Assembly: GCF_027853965.1 (NCBI RefSeq)
Contig: NZ_JAQGLB010000024.1
Location: 51,262 to 115,261, forward strand
Direction of reading: 5' to 3'
DNA length: 64,000 bases
From: Saccharopolyspora indica
GTDB taxonomy: Bacteria > Actinomycetota > Actinomycetes > Mycobacteriales > Pseudonocardiaceae
A model generated the notes under the pieces. The model worked only from the letters and a program-made list of their open reading frames with translations. It was not told where the DNA came from and made no database searches. Below, piece by piece: positions 31,972 through 44,369 of this stretch; position 1 is the stretch's first letter; the number at the start of each line of letters is the position of its first letter. The position numbers were made by a program, and so were the translations under genes.

Positions 31972-32148
31972 TGCGTGGCGGTGCGGGTGGCGGAACCTGA
32001 GTGCTTCCCTGGACTGCGGGTGCCCCTCCTGATGTATGACCAGATACACGGCGGAGGGGCCGTCCTCGCCCAGGGAGCCACCCAGTGGCGGGCCACCGTA
32101 CCCGCGGCGGTGCAAGCTGCGTACGTACTCCAAGCGGCTTCGCCGCTT
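31972..32148 (+). ncRNA. Structured repeat element, copy 2 (upstream of the phosphofructokinase)
   Basis: It starts TGCGTGGCGGTGCGGGTGGC, as copy 1 does, and ends in the hairpin AAGCGGC-TTC-GCCGCTT. Stems: TCCCTGG (32006)/CCAGGGA (32070), GCCCCTCC (32022)/GGAGGGGC (32053) and TGTAT/ATACA around GACCAG. Relative to copy 1, two pairs of the GCCCNNCC stem and two of the adjoining stem change on both sides at once. Loops and flanks stay fixed. It lies in the 372-nt gap before the phosphofructokinase, in sense; the remainder of the gap up to 32323 holds no gene. Confidence 0.6.
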
Positions 32149-32323
32149 ATAAGGCTCGGACGGCTACGCCGACAGGTTCTGAGCGGTTCGTCCGTTCCCA
32201 CGCCGGGAGCGACTTCGAATGGTAAATACGCGGTTACTTGCTGCAACGATCCAGTTCGTGCCAGGCTGTGCCCGGGGGGAGACCTCGATCACAACCTGGC
32301 TCACTGAGGAGGCGGCGAGAACC

Positions 32324-33361
32324 ATGCCCGCTGGAATGCGTGTCGGAGTGCTCACCGGTGGCGGCGACTGCCCTGGTCTCAACGCGGTGCTCCGGGCCGT
32401 GACCCGCAAGGGGATTTCCGTGCACCAGCACGAGATCCTGGGCTTCCGCAGCGGCTGGCTGGGGCCGGTGGAGGGCCTGACCGCACCGCTCACCCTGGAC
32501 CGCGTCGAGGACATCCTCAGCCGCGGCGGCACCATCCTCGGCTCCTCGCGGACCAACCCGTACAAGGTCGACGACGGCATCACCAGGCTGAAGGCGACCC
32601 TGGCCGAGCACCGGGTGGACGCGCTGATCGCGATCGGCGGCGAGGACACCCTCGGGGTGGCCGAGCAGCTCACCCACGACGGGGTGCCGGTGGTCGGGGT
32701 GCCGAAGACGATCGACAACGACCTGGACGCCACCGACTACACCTTCGGCTTCGACACCGCGGTGCACATCGCCACCGAGGCCATCGACCGGCTGCGCACC
32801 ACGGCGGAATCGCACCACCGCGCGCTGGTGGTGGAGGTGATGGGCCGCCACGCGGGCTGGATCGCCCTGCACTCCGGGCTGGCGGGCGGCGCCAACGTGA
32901 TCCTGGTGCCGGAGCAGCCGTTCAGCGTCGAGCGGGTCTGCGAGTGGGTGGAGCAGCGCTTCGAGCGGCAGTACGCGCCGATCATCGTCGTCGCCGAGGG
33001 CGCGGTGCCGGAGGGTGGCAAGGAGCTGCTGGTCACCGGCGAGCGCGACGCCTTCGGGCACGTCCGGCTGGGCGGCGTCGGCACCTGGCTGGCCGACGAG
33101 ATCGCCAAGCGCACCGGCAAGGAGTCCCGCGCGGTGGTGCTCGGGCACGTGCAGCGCGGCGGCACCCCGACCGCCTACGACAGGGTCCTGGCGACCCGCT
33201 TCGGCCTGCACGCCATCGACGCGATCACCGAGGGCGACTTCGGGAAGATGGTCGCCCTCCGCGGCACGGACATCGTCCGGGTTCCGCTGAGCGAGGCGAC
33301 GGCCCAGCTCAAGACGGTTCCCCTGGAGCGCTACGCGGAAGCCGAAGTCCTCTTCGGCTGA
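32324..33361 (+). CDS. 6-phosphofructokinase, probably PPi-dependent
   Basis: A 345-residue phosphofructokinase. The N-terminal GVLTGGGDCPGLN, catalytic TIDND (129-133), MGRHAGWIA and the effector-half GHVQRGGTPTAYDR are all present. Two residues that separate phosphoryl donors point to pyrophosphate: ATP enzymes have Gly at the GGDG position and Gly before TIDND, whereas this one has D108 (GGED) and K128 (PKTIDND), the Asp/Lys pair of PPi-dependent enzymes such as that of Amycolatopsis methanolica (recalled). It would then be reversible (EC 2.7.1.90). GAGGAGG precedes the ATG at 32324 by 11 nt; ATG at 32336 is an alternative. Confidence 0.92.
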   Translation: MPAGMRVGVLTGGGDCPGLNAVLRAVTRKGISVHQHEILGFRSGWLGPVEGLTAPLTLDRVEDILSRGGTILGSSRTNPYKVDDGITRLKATLAEHRVDALIAIGGEDTLGVAEQLTHDGVPVVGVPKTIDNDLDATDYTFGFDTAVHIATEAIDRLRTTAESHHRALVVEVMGRHAGWIALHSGLAGGANVILVPEQPFSVERVCEWVEQRFERQYAPIIVVAEGAVPEGGKELLVTGERDAFGHVRLGGVGTWLADEIAKRTGKESRAVVLGHVQRGGTPTAYDRVLATRFGLHAIDAITEGDFGKMVALRGTDIVRVPLSEATAQLKTVPLERYAEAEVLFG

Positions 33362-33529
33362 GAGCGGGACCGGCGGGTCGCGGGACAGCGGCCCGCCCGT
33401 TCCAGCATGTGGACGCACCTGTTCCACCAGTTAGGCTAACCCCTCGCGATCGGGCGTCGGGGCCGTGCACGGGTGCTCGGGCCGTGCGCTCCCTTCGCCT
33501 CGCAGGTTCTTCGACGCGAAGGGGAAGCA

Positions 33530-34993
33530 GTGTCCACGCAACCGGTGGCCGGTGGGGAGCAGGTGCTCATCCGCTCGGCTCGGGACGTCACCGATCTGGT
33601 CAACTCCGGTGCTGCTCGGGGCAGCCACGCGAAGATGATCGTGCTGCTGGCGCTCGGCGGCATCTTCCTCGACGCCTACGACCTGACCTCGCTGGCCTAC
33701 GGCATCACCGACATCAAGGAGCAGTTCGGCCTGTCCCCGGCCGGAGCGGGCGCGGTCACCGCCTCCATCAGCGTCGGCGCCATCTTCGGCGCCTGGCTCG
33801 GCGGCGTCCTGGTCGACCGGCTCGGCCGCTACCGCGTGTTCATGGCAGACATGCTGTTCTTCGTGGTCTCCGCGCTCGGCTGCGCGCTCGCGCCGAACAT
33901 GGAAGTGCTGATCTTCTTCCGGTTCCTGATGGGCTTCGGCGTCGGCATGGACATCCCGGTGGCGATGGCCTTCCTGGCCGAGTTCTCCCGGCTGAAGGGC
34001 AAGGGCAGCAAGGGATCGCGCACCGCGGCCTGGTCGCCCGCCTGGTACGTGGCCACCAGCGCCTGCTACCTGGTGATCATGGGGCTGTACTTCGCGCTGC
34101 CCGACGAGCACCACGACCTGCTGTGGCGGTTCACCGTCGGCTTCGGCGCGGTGCCCGCCATCGTGATCCTGCTGGTGCGCAACAAGTACATGAACGAATC
34201 GCCGTCCTGGGCGGCCAACCAGGGCGACCTGGAGCGCGCCGCGGAGATCCTGCGCAAGTCCTACGGCGTCAACGCGGTGGTCGCCCCGGACGCCGAGGTG
34301 CCCGAGCAGCAGCAGGCCGAGCGCCGCGGCCTGCGCGACTTCACCCGGTTGTTCGCGCCCCGCTACCGCGCCCGGACCGTCCAGGCGCTGGCCATCGGCC
34401 TGGCCCAGACCTTCGGCTACAACGCGGTCGCCTACGGCCTGCCGATCATCATCGCCAGCATCCTGGCCCAGGGCGCGCTGAACACCATCACGGCATCGCT
34501 GGTGCTCAACCTGGTCTTCGCGGTCACCGGTGGGTTCCTCGGCATCCGGCTGGCCAACAAGGCGGGTGCCTGGAAGATGACGTTCCTGGGCTTCGCGGTG
34601 CAGCTGGCGTCGCTGGTGGTGCTGGCGCTCATCGGCAAGCCCTCGGCCACCGCCTACGTGCTGTTCGCGATCTTCGCGCTGGGCGCGTTCATGTTCGCCC
34701 AGGCCTCCGGGCCGGGCGCGCACTTCATGAGCTTCGCCTCGCTGAGCTACCCGACGACCATGCGCGGCACCGGCATCGGCTTCAACCAGGGCACCCTGCG
34801 GGTCGGCTCGACGCTCGCGCTGTTCTTCTTCCCGGTGCTCAGCGCGGCGCTCGGCAGCGGCGTGTTCTGGGTGATCGCCCTCGCGCCGCTGATGGGCCTG
34901 GTGGCGCTGCTGGTCAAGCGCTGGGAGCCGGTCGGCTACGACGCCGACGCGGTCGAGGCGCAGTGGCAGCGGGAGAAGGAGACCGCGAGCTAG
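33530..34993 (+). CDS. MFS transporter, sugar-porter-like
   Basis: A 487-residue permease with twelve predicted helices. The first cytoplasmic loop carries the MFS motif GGVLVDRLGRYRVF, and LGGIFLDAYDLTSLAYGI opens helix 1. The sugar/aromatic-acid porter pattern (FRFLMGFGVGMDIPVAMAFLAEF, given in part) suggests uptake of a sugar or organic acid by proton symport; the substrate is not readable. AAGGGGAAG precedes GTG 33530. Its stop codon overlaps that of the convergent gene by four bases at CTAG. Confidence 0.85.
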   Translation: MSTQPVAGGEQVLIRSARDVTDLVNSGAARGSHAKMIVLLALGGIFLDAYDLTSLAYGITDIKEQFGLSPAGAGAVTASISVGAIFGAWLGGVLVDRLGRYRVFMADMLFFVVSALGCALAPNMEVLIFFRFLMGFGVGMDIPVAMAFLAEFSRLKGKGSKGSRTAAWSPAWYVATSACYLVIMGLYFALPDEHHDLLWRFTVGFGAVPAIVILLVRNKYMNESPSWAANQGDLERAAEILRKSYGVNAVVAPDAEVPEQQQAERRGLRDFTRLFAPRYRARTVQALAIGLAQTFGYNAVAYGLPIIIASILAQGALNTITASLVLNLVFAVTGGFLGIRLANKAGAWKMTFLGFAVQLASLVVLALIGKPSATAYVLFAIFALGAFMFAQASGPGAHFMSFASLSYPTTMRGTGIGFNQGTLRVGSTLALFFFPVLSAALGSGVFWVIALAPLMGLVALLVKRWEPVGYDADAVEAQWQREKETAS

Positions 34994-35775
34994 TTCGGCT
35001 TGTTCCAGACCAGGACGTCGAGCGTCAGCTCCGCGGAGTCCTGGAAGTCGCGGACGACGATTCGCGCGTAGGTGCCGCTGCTCGTCTTCACGCAGAACGT
35101 GGCGCCGGGCTCGAGCTGGGTCGTGGACACGTAGTCGTGGTAACCGGCTCGCATGCACGCGTCGAGGGTCGCTCCGGCATCGGCGGATGCGATGTCCCCC
35201 CTCGCGTCGAGGGAGCCGGAGTTGAGGACGAGGTCGTACCGAGTGGTTGTGCCATCCGGTTCCTCGGCGATCCAGGGTTCGTCGTCGGAATCCAGATCCA
35301 GGCCGTACTCGCTGGTCAACACGATGGGTTTGTCGCCGCTCTGGCGCTTGACGGCAGGATCTGCGGAGGTGGATCCGGTCGGCGGAGCCGAGGTGGTCAC
35401 CGGTGCAGAGCTCGGCGGGGAGGGCTGCTCGGTCGCGGGCGTGTCGACCGCGTGGTGCTGCCCGGTGGCCTGGCCGTTCGGCGGCACCGTCAGGGCCTGC
35501 GTGGCCACTACGGTGATCACGACCGCGCCCGCCACGATCCCGGTGACCGACGCCACCACCCGCCAGCCGACGGGCTTGCCGAAGGTCGTCGCGAGCGACA
35601 CCGCGCCGAGCAGCAGCGCCACCGCGGCGATGACCACGACGAGGACCTTCGTCGAGCCGCTCACCAGCGTGACCACGGCGGCGACGTCCGCGATGAGCCC
35701 GACCGGCCACAACCGCTGCGCCACCGACTTGCGCTCTGGCTGTTCTTGCTGCGGCTCCCAGCGCGCGCCCGTCAC
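34990..35775 (-). CDS. Membrane-anchored protein with extracytoplasmic domain
   Basis: A 261-residue protein of unknown function. A short basic N-terminus, two or three transmembrane helices (about 24-100), a Pro/Ser/Thr-rich linker (about 110-145) and a C-terminal beta-rich domain with two cysteines (LDACMRAGYHDY and ATFCVKTSSGTYARIVV) are visible. The C-terminal domain resembles those found beyond the membrane in actinobacterial kinase-like or sensor proteins. GTG at 35775 follows AGGAAGGGG. It ends tail-to-tail with the MFS gene, sharing CTAG. Confidence 0.7.
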   Translation of the reverse strand: MTGARWEPQQEQPERKSVAQRLWPVGLIADVAAVVTLVSGSTKVLVVVIAAVALLLGAVSLATTFGKPVGWRVVASVTGIVAGAVVITVVATQALTVPPNGQATGQHHAVDTPATEQPSPPSSAPVTTSAPPTGSTSADPAVKRQSGDKPIVLTSEYGLDLDSDDEPWIAEEPDGTTTRYDLVLNSGSLDARGDIASADAGATLDACMRAGYHDYVSTTQLEPGATFCVKTSSGTYARIVVRDFQDSAELTLDVLVWNKPN

Positions 35776-35988
35776 TGCTGCCCCTTCCTGATGTTGAACG
35801 GACGGGAGCCTAGCGGGCACAGCGAGTGTCCGGAGCCGATTCGGGCGGGCCCGGACGATCTTGGGCCGCGTCGCCGAGCGGGCCCGCACGCCCGGCGGGG
35901 CTACTGAATCGAGCCCGGCTGGGCTTCCGCATGGTGGGACCGGCTTCCCGGAGTAAAAGCACTGGCGCGGACCGCCTATTCTGGATGC

Positions 35989-37377
<1,389 letters not shown>

Positions 37378-37393
37378 GACGGCTGAAGCGCGA

Positions 37394-37430
37394 GGCCCCG
37401 GATCCCGCAGTTCACAGCGGATCCGGGGCC
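37394..37430. terminator. Bidirectional terminator between aroG and mptA
   Basis: 12-bp perfect arms GGCCCCGGATCC / GGATCCGGGGCC with a 13-nt loop, 16 nt after aroG and 9 nt from the convergent mptA end. CTTCTG follows. Confidence 0.82.
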
Positions 37431-37438
37431 CTTCTGCG

Positions 37439-38992
37439 TCAGGTCTTCTGGTGAGTCCGCGAGAAGCGGCCGAACGCTTCGCTGAGGCCCAGCGGGTCGT
37501 AGCGGACCAGGGACAGCGCGCCGAGCACGGCCGCGCCGATGCCCACCGCCACGAACGGCCAGTTGTACATCGCCTGCTCGCCGTCCGGGTAGTACGCCAG
37601 CACCAGCGCGATCGAGGCCCCGACCACGTAGGACAGGGCGCGCGGAGTCCAGGCGAACGCAGCGCCCAGCGCGAGGCCCCAGGTCGTGTACCAGGGCAGC
37701 AGGACCGGAGACAGGAAGGCGCCGAAGCACAGGACGATCGCCGCGCGGCGGATCGCCTCCGGGCCGCCTTCGCGGGCCTGCCACCAGTTCCACACCAGGA
37801 TCGCCACCAGCAGCAGCGAGCCGAGCGTGCGGGTGGTGCCCACGAACGGCCAGATGTTGGTCTCGCCGAACAGCGAGACCAGGCTGTGCACCGCCTGGCC
37901 CACGGCCGTCGGCGCGGACAGGTAGTTGACGATCATGCCGGGCGCGGACAGCGCGGACAGCCAGCCGAACCCGACCTTGGCCAGCAGCGTGCACGCCCCG
38001 AAGACCACCGCGAACACGCCGAGCGCGGGGAACACCGCGCGCAGGAACCGCCGCCACAGCGGGCCGGTCAGCCGGGACGCCCAGATCCACACCAGGAACG
38101 GCAGCGCCAGCCCGGCGGTGGCCTTGATCGCCATCGCCGCCGAGGCCAGCGCGATGCCGCTGACGTGGCGGCCCTCCAGCACCAGCAGCGTGCCGACCGC
38201 CAGCAGCCCGATCATCAGCATGTCGTTGTGCGGGCCGCCGACCAGGTGCACCACCGTCATCGGGCTGGCCGCGACCAGCCACAGCGCGACCGGCAACCGG
38301 CCGCCGAGGTGGCGCACCAGGCCCGGCAGCGCGCCGATCAGCAGCGCCAGGCCGCCCAGCAGCACCAGCCGCATCACGATGACGCTGGCGATGACGTCGT
38401 GCCCGGCCAGCAGGATCACGCCCTTGGCCACGCCCATGAACAGCGGCCCGTACGGCGCGGGCGTGGTCTGCCAGGTCGGGTGCACGTTCTCCGGGATCGG
38501 GCCGGTGAGCGTGGACGGGCCGACGCCGTAGGGGTCGAGGCCGTGCAGCGCCAGCAGGCCCTGGCCCAGGTAGCTGTAGACGTCGCGGGTGAACAGCGGC
38601 GGGGCGACGAGCATCGGCAGCAGCCAGGCGACCGTCGCCCACAGCACTCCGCGCGAGGTCACCAGGTGCGCGAGCACGCCGCGGCCGAGCCGCACCCACG
38701 CCCACACCAGCAGCGCGAACCCGATGTAGACCACGGTGACCGCGACGTCGCGGCCGTGCCCGTAGCGCAGCACCGACAGCGGGCCGGTGCCGAGGACCGG
38801 GTCGTGCACGAGCGTTCCGCCCGCGCCGAAGGAACCGATCAGCAGCAGCACGGAACCGATCGCGCCCAGCGCGATGGTGCGCAAGGGCAGCGGACGGCTC
38901 TCGTGCCGTTCGCCGGTGGCCTGGTCGGCTGTCGTGTTGTTGGTCCGCTCGGACCAGTCGGGTGCCGACTCGGTGGAAACAGTCGGGGGCAT
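37439..38992 (-). CDS. mptA: Polyprenyl-phosphomannose-dependent alpha-(1->6)-mannosyltransferase
   Basis: A 517-residue integral membrane glycosyltransferase of the GT-C type with about eleven to thirteen helices. The early loop aspartate in FTRDVYSYLGQG, the HGLDPYGVGPS segment and SPMTVVHLVGGPHND are typical of MptA/MptB, which extend the mannan backbone of lipoglycans using lipid-linked mannose outside the membrane. It lies beside pknL as in mycobacteria (Rv2174-Rv2176). ATG at 38992 is chosen; upstream frame lacks membrane segments. The lipoglycan made here is presumably a lipomannan variant (inference). Confidence 0.9.
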   Translation of the reverse strand: MPPTVSTESAPDWSERTNNTTADQATGERHESRPLPLRTIALGAIGSVLLLIGSFGAGGTLVHDPVLGTGPLSVLRYGHGRDVAVTVVYIGFALLVWAWVRLGRGVLAHLVTSRGVLWATVAWLLPMLVAPPLFTRDVYSYLGQGLLALHGLDPYGVGPSTLTGPIPENVHPTWQTTPAPYGPLFMGVAKGVILLAGHDVIASVIVMRLVLLGGLALLIGALPGLVRHLGGRLPVALWLVAASPMTVVHLVGGPHNDMLMIGLLAVGTLLVLEGRHVSGIALASAAMAIKATAGLALPFLVWIWASRLTGPLWRRFLRAVFPALGVFAVVFGACTLLAKVGFGWLSALSAPGMIVNYLSAPTAVGQAVHSLVSLFGETNIWPFVGTTRTLGSLLLVAILVWNWWQAREGGPEAIRRAAIVLCFGAFLSPVLLPWYTTWGLALGAAFAWTPRALSYVVGASIALVLAYYPDGEQAMYNWPFVAVGIGAAVLGALSLVRYDPLGLSEAFGRFSRTHQKT

Positions 38993-39150
38993 CGTGCTCC
39001 CAATAGTTCCACAACGGCTCCGCGTGCCGCCCGTGACCAGGAAAGATCCGCTGTTCGGTCACCGATCGGGCGATTTGTCGCGGCCGAGTAGCCGCAGGTA
39101 GATCCCACATCGGGAAAACGTTACGCAACCCGATGGAGATCAGGATCACA

Positions 39151-41133
<1,983 letters not shown>

Positions 41134-41315
41134 CGTCCGCCAACCGCCGGGTAACCGTTCCGACCACGATTGTGGCAGGTGCGGACGACACGCCGGGGCC
41201 AGGTGGTGGGATCGGTCATGATCTTGATCGTAGGGCGGTGCCGAACGCGGCCCGCGGGGATCTCCGGGCGAGCGGTGCTCGGCGTCGGTCGGTGCGATGT
41301 GGCAAGGTGTGCAGC

Positions 41316-41681
41316 GTGAGTGCGATCCCAGCTGCCCCGGATGTGCTCGCTCCCGATGTGGAGGTCGTTCCGCTGGAGGCCGTCGCCGAACGGCTCGGGC
41401 GGTCCGTGACCCGGGTGCACCAACTGATTCGTGATGGACATCTGCTGGCCCTGCGCCGCGAGGGTTCGCTCGGCGTGCCCGACGCGTTCCTGGACGGCAA
41501 CGAGATAGTGAAGGGCCTGCCTGGCACGATCACCCTGCTCCGGGACTCCGGCTACCACGAGGACGAGATCCTCCGCTGGCTGTTCACCCCGGACGACACG
41601 CTGCCGGGAACCCCGATCGACGCCCTCCGCGGCGACCGCGGCCGGGAGGTCAAGCGCCGCGCCCAAGCGATGGGCTTCTGA
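41316..41681 (+). CDS. Rv2175c-like DNA-binding protein (PknL partner)
   Basis: A 121-residue protein with a winged or simple helix-turn-helix (VVPLEAVAERLGRSVTRVHQLIRDG) and a C-terminal helical domain ending in LFTPDDTLPGTPIDALR, as in mycobacterial Rv2175c. That protein is phosphorylated by PknL, which lowers its DNA binding (family knowledge). GTG at 41316 is used; the longer frame upstream lacks a ribosome binding site. It is divergent from pknL and ends before a 47-nt palindrome. Confidence 0.88.
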   Translation: MSAIPAAPDVLAPDVEVVPLEAVAERLGRSVTRVHQLIRDGHLLALRREGSLGVPDAFLDGNEIVKGLPGTITLLRDSGYHEDEILRWLFTPDDTLPGTPIDALRGDRGREVKRRAQAMGF

Positions 41682-41722
41682 GCAACTCCCCGACGAGCTC
41701 GGTGCGAGGTGTCGCTGACCCG

Positions 41723-41769
41723 GTGAAGGGCACCTTCAGGCAACTTACTTGCTAAAAGGTGCCCTTCAC
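41723..41769. repeat. 47-nt palindromic repeat, copy C
   Basis: Outer arms GTGAAGGGCACCTT / AAGGTGCCCTTCAC, loop AACTTACTT. It is close to the reverse complement of copy B (23317). It stands between the convergent Rv2175c-like and carotenoid-desaturase-like genes, 6 nt from the latter's end. Confidence 0.85.
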
Positions 41770-41775
41770 CGTGCC

Positions 41776-43242
41776 TCATGACCGGGTGATGCGCTGAGCG
41801 GCCAGCTTCCCGGAGATCAGGACCGGTGGCACGCCGACGCCCGGCGTGGTCCCGGATCCGGCGAGCACCACGTTGCCCAGGCCGCGGACCAGGTTCCGCG
41901 GCCGGAACGGGCCGGTCTGCGGGAAGGTGTGCGCGGCTGAGAACGGCGTCCCGGCGGCGTGGCCCTGGGCGGCCCAGTCCGCGGGCGTGACCAGCTCCTG
42001 CACCTCGATCGAGTCGCCGAAACCGGTGAAGCCGCGGCGCTCCAGGGTGCGCAGCAGCTCGTCGCGGTAGGCGGGGCCGATGCGCTCCCAGTCGAATCGA
42101 GCGGTGGCCAGGTTCGGGCACGGAGCCAGCACGTAGTGCAGGTCGCGGCCCTCCGGCGCCAGCGTCGGATCGGTCGTCGTCGGCCGCGTGACCAGCAACG
42201 ACGGATCGCTCATCAGGGTCCCGTCGCGGATGATCTCGGTGAACGTCCGGTCCCAGGCCGCGCCGAAGGAGATCGTGTGGTGCGCGTCGGACCAGTTGCG
42301 CGTGGTTCCGGCGTGCAGCACCACGGCCGACGGCGACCAGCGCAGCCGCCGCCGCGGCCGGTGTCCGAGCAGCCGGTGCACCACCGGCAGGTCCGGGGTG
42401 AGCACGAACGCGTCGGCGCTGATCCGCTCACCGGCCGCGGTGCGCGCTGCGGTGATCCGGTCGCCCCGGCGCTCCAGGTCCGCGACCTCGGTGTCGTAGC
42501 GGAACACGACGCCTGCCTCCGCCGCCGCGTCGGCGAGCGCCTGAGGCACCGCGTGCATCCCGCCGCGCGGGAACCACACGCCGTTGATGGTGTCCATGTA
42601 CGAGATGACCGCGTACAGCGCGAGGGCGCGGCGCGGGTCGAGGCCCGCGTAGAGCGCCTGGAACGAGAACACCCGGCGCAGCCGCTCGTCGCCGAGGAAA
42701 CGCCCGATGGCCGGTCCCAGGCGCCCGAAACCGCCCAGCGCGGTCAGCCGGGCGAGCTCCGGTGACACCAGGTCCAGCGGCGAGTCGAAGTTGGCGTCGA
42801 TGAACCGGTGCATCTCCGCCCGGTACACCTCGGTCAGCCAGCCCCGCAGCCGCCGGTACCCGGCCGCCTCCGCGGGCCCGGCGAAGCGGCGCACCTCCTG
42901 CTCCATCGCTTCGCCGTCGGTGTGCACGTCCAGCACCGAGCCGTCGGCGAAGCGCGCCTGGTAGGCCGGGTGCAGCGGAACCAGGTCGAGGCGTTCGGCC
43001 AGCGAGCTGCCGACCGCGTGCAGCGCTTCGTCGACCAGCTCCGGCATGGTCAGCACGGTCGGGCCGGTGTCGATGCGGTAGCCGTCCAGCCGGTGCAGCC
43101 CGGCGCGGCCGCCGGGCAGCGGCGCGCGCTCCACCACCGTCACCCGCCTGCCGGCCCCGGCCAGGTGCAGCGCGGCGGCGAGTCCGGCGAGGCCGGCGCC
43201 GAGCACCAGGACGTGGTCGCTGCGGCCGGTGGTGGTGCGCAT
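41776..43242 (-). CDS. CrtI-like phytoene desaturase / FAD oxidoreductase
   Basis: A 488-residue flavoprotein of the carotenoid-desaturase family. The FAD-binding VLGAGLAGLAAALHLAGAG and PLPGGRAG near the start and the C-terminal GNVVLAGSGTTPGVGVPPVLISG signature (in part) match CrtI. It would dehydrogenate phytoene or a related C40/C30 polyene. Its ATG shares a base with the stop of the prenyl synthase gene upstream (TGATG), so the two are co-translated; the product of one probably feeds the pathway of the other. A phytoene synthase is not in this window. Confidence 0.87.
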   Translation of the reverse strand: MRTTTGRSDHVLVLGAGLAGLAAALHLAGAGRRVTVVERAPLPGGRAGLHRLDGYRIDTGPTVLTMPELVDEALHAVGSSLAERLDLVPLHPAYQARFADGSVLDVHTDGEAMEQEVRRFAGPAEAAGYRRLRGWLTEVYRAEMHRFIDANFDSPLDLVSPELARLTALGGFGRLGPAIGRFLGDERLRRVFSFQALYAGLDPRRALALYAVISYMDTINGVWFPRGGMHAVPQALADAAAEAGVVFRYDTEVADLERRGDRITAARTAAGERISADAFVLTPDLPVVHRLLGHRPRRRLRWSPSAVVLHAGTTRNWSDAHHTISFGAAWDRTFTEIIRDGTLMSDPSLLVTRPTTTDPTLAPEGRDLHYVLAPCPNLATARFDWERIGPAYRDELLRTLERRGFTGFGDSIEVQELVTPADWAAQGHAAGTPFSAAHTFPQTGPFRPRNLVRGLGNVVLAGSGTTPGVGVPPVLISGKLAAQRITRS

Positions 43243-44369
43243 CAGCGGGTGCGGTCGGTGACGGCGACGGCCAGCTCGGCGAGCCGGGACGCGGCCGGTT
43301 CGGCCAGGTCGGCGCCGTGCAGCGCGAGCAGCGCCGACCCGGTCAGGTCGGTGATCTGCTTCTCCACCGCGGCCACCGCGCCGAGCCGGGTGAGCAGCTG
43401 CCGGGCCTGCTCGACGCGCTCCTCGTCCAGGTCGGGGTCGCCGAGGACGCCGTGCAGCAGGTCCAGGGCCTCCTGGTCGCCCTGCTTGAGAGCGGTGGCC
43501 GCGGCTTCGGCGATCAGCAGCGTGCGCTTGCCCTCGCGCAGGTCGTCGCCTGCGGGCTTGCCGGTCACCTCGGGGTCGCCGAAGACGCCCAGCAGGTCGT
43601 CGCGCAGCTGGAAGGCGACACCGATGTCGGAGCCGAAGCGGCGCAACGCCTCCAGCGCCGCCGGGCTCGCCCCGGCGATCTCGGCGCCCACCTCCAGCGG
43701 GCGCTGCACCGTGTAGGACGCGGCCTTGAGCTGGCAGATCCGCAGCGCGGCCTGCGGGGACTCGTCGCCGCGGACTTGGCCGAGCACGTCCAGGTACTGC
43801 CCGGCGAGCACTTCCGTGCGCATCGCGCGCCACGGCCGCAGCGCGCGGTTCATCGCGGCAGGCGGGATCCCCGCGCCGTGCAGCATGTCGTCGGCCCAGG
43901 ACAGCGCCAGGTCGCCGAGCAGCACGGCGCCCGCCATGCCGAACTGCCGGTCGTCCCCCGCGAAGCCGGACTCCCGGTGGACCTGCTCGAACTTGCGGTG
44001 CACGGTCGGGTTGCCGCGCCTGGTGTCGGACTCGTCGATGAGGTCGTCGTGCACCAGTGCGCAGGCCTGCAGCAGCTCCAGGGCGCTGGCCGCCCGCAGC
44101 ATCGCGATCGCGGCCGGGCCCTCGTCGCCACCGCCGGCGGCGCGCCAGCCCCACCAGGCGAACGTCGGGCGGATGCGCTTGCCGCCGCTGAGCACGAAAT
44201 CGGCCAGCTCGGCCACCGCGGCGCCGAACGCCGGGTCGAGGTCGGCCGCCTCGGTGCGGCGGGCCCGCAGGAACTCGGTCAGCTCCCGCTGGACCTGATC
44301 GGGAAGGCTCGACTCCACGACGGTGTCCTTGCTGGCTGCTTGCGCGGTAACCGATTGTGATGGAGGCAC
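43242..44369 (-). CDS. idsA: Geranylgeranyl (polyprenyl) diphosphate synthase
   Basis: A 375-residue trans-prenyltransferase building C15-C20 diphosphates from IPP. The first aspartate-rich motif is DDLIDESD and the second is FQLRDDLLGVFGD; SGGKRIRP and GKRTLLIAEA flank them. Length is normal. GTG at 44369 is used. It corresponds in place to mycobacterial idsA2 (Rv2173) and is divergent from metF. Coupling to a CrtI-like gene suggests supply of geranylgeranyl diphosphate for a carotenoid (inference). Confidence 0.9.
   Translation of the reverse strand: MPPSQSVTAQAASKDTVVESSLPDQVQRELTEFLRARRTEAADLDPAFGAAVAELADFVLSGGKRIRPTFAWWGWRAAGGGDEGPAAIAMLRAASALELLQACALVHDDLIDESDTRRGNPTVHRKFEQVHRESGFAGDDRQFGMAGAVLLGDLALSWADDMLHGAGIPPAAMNRALRPWRAMRTEVLAGQYLDVLGQVRGDESPQAALRICQLKAASYTVQRPLEVGAEIAGASPAALEALRRFGSDIGVAFQLRDDLLGVFGDPEVTGKPAGDDLREGKRTLLIAEAAATALKQGDQEALDLLHGVLGDPDLDEERVEQARQLLTRLGAVAAVEKQITDLTGSALLALHGADLAEPAASRLAELAVAVTDRTR

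Noticed and set aside
32022..32060. Short protein frame starting at ATGTATGACC in repeat element copy 2
   Set aside because: The frame is broken in copy 1 by indels, while base pairing is kept. Structure, not coding, is conserved.
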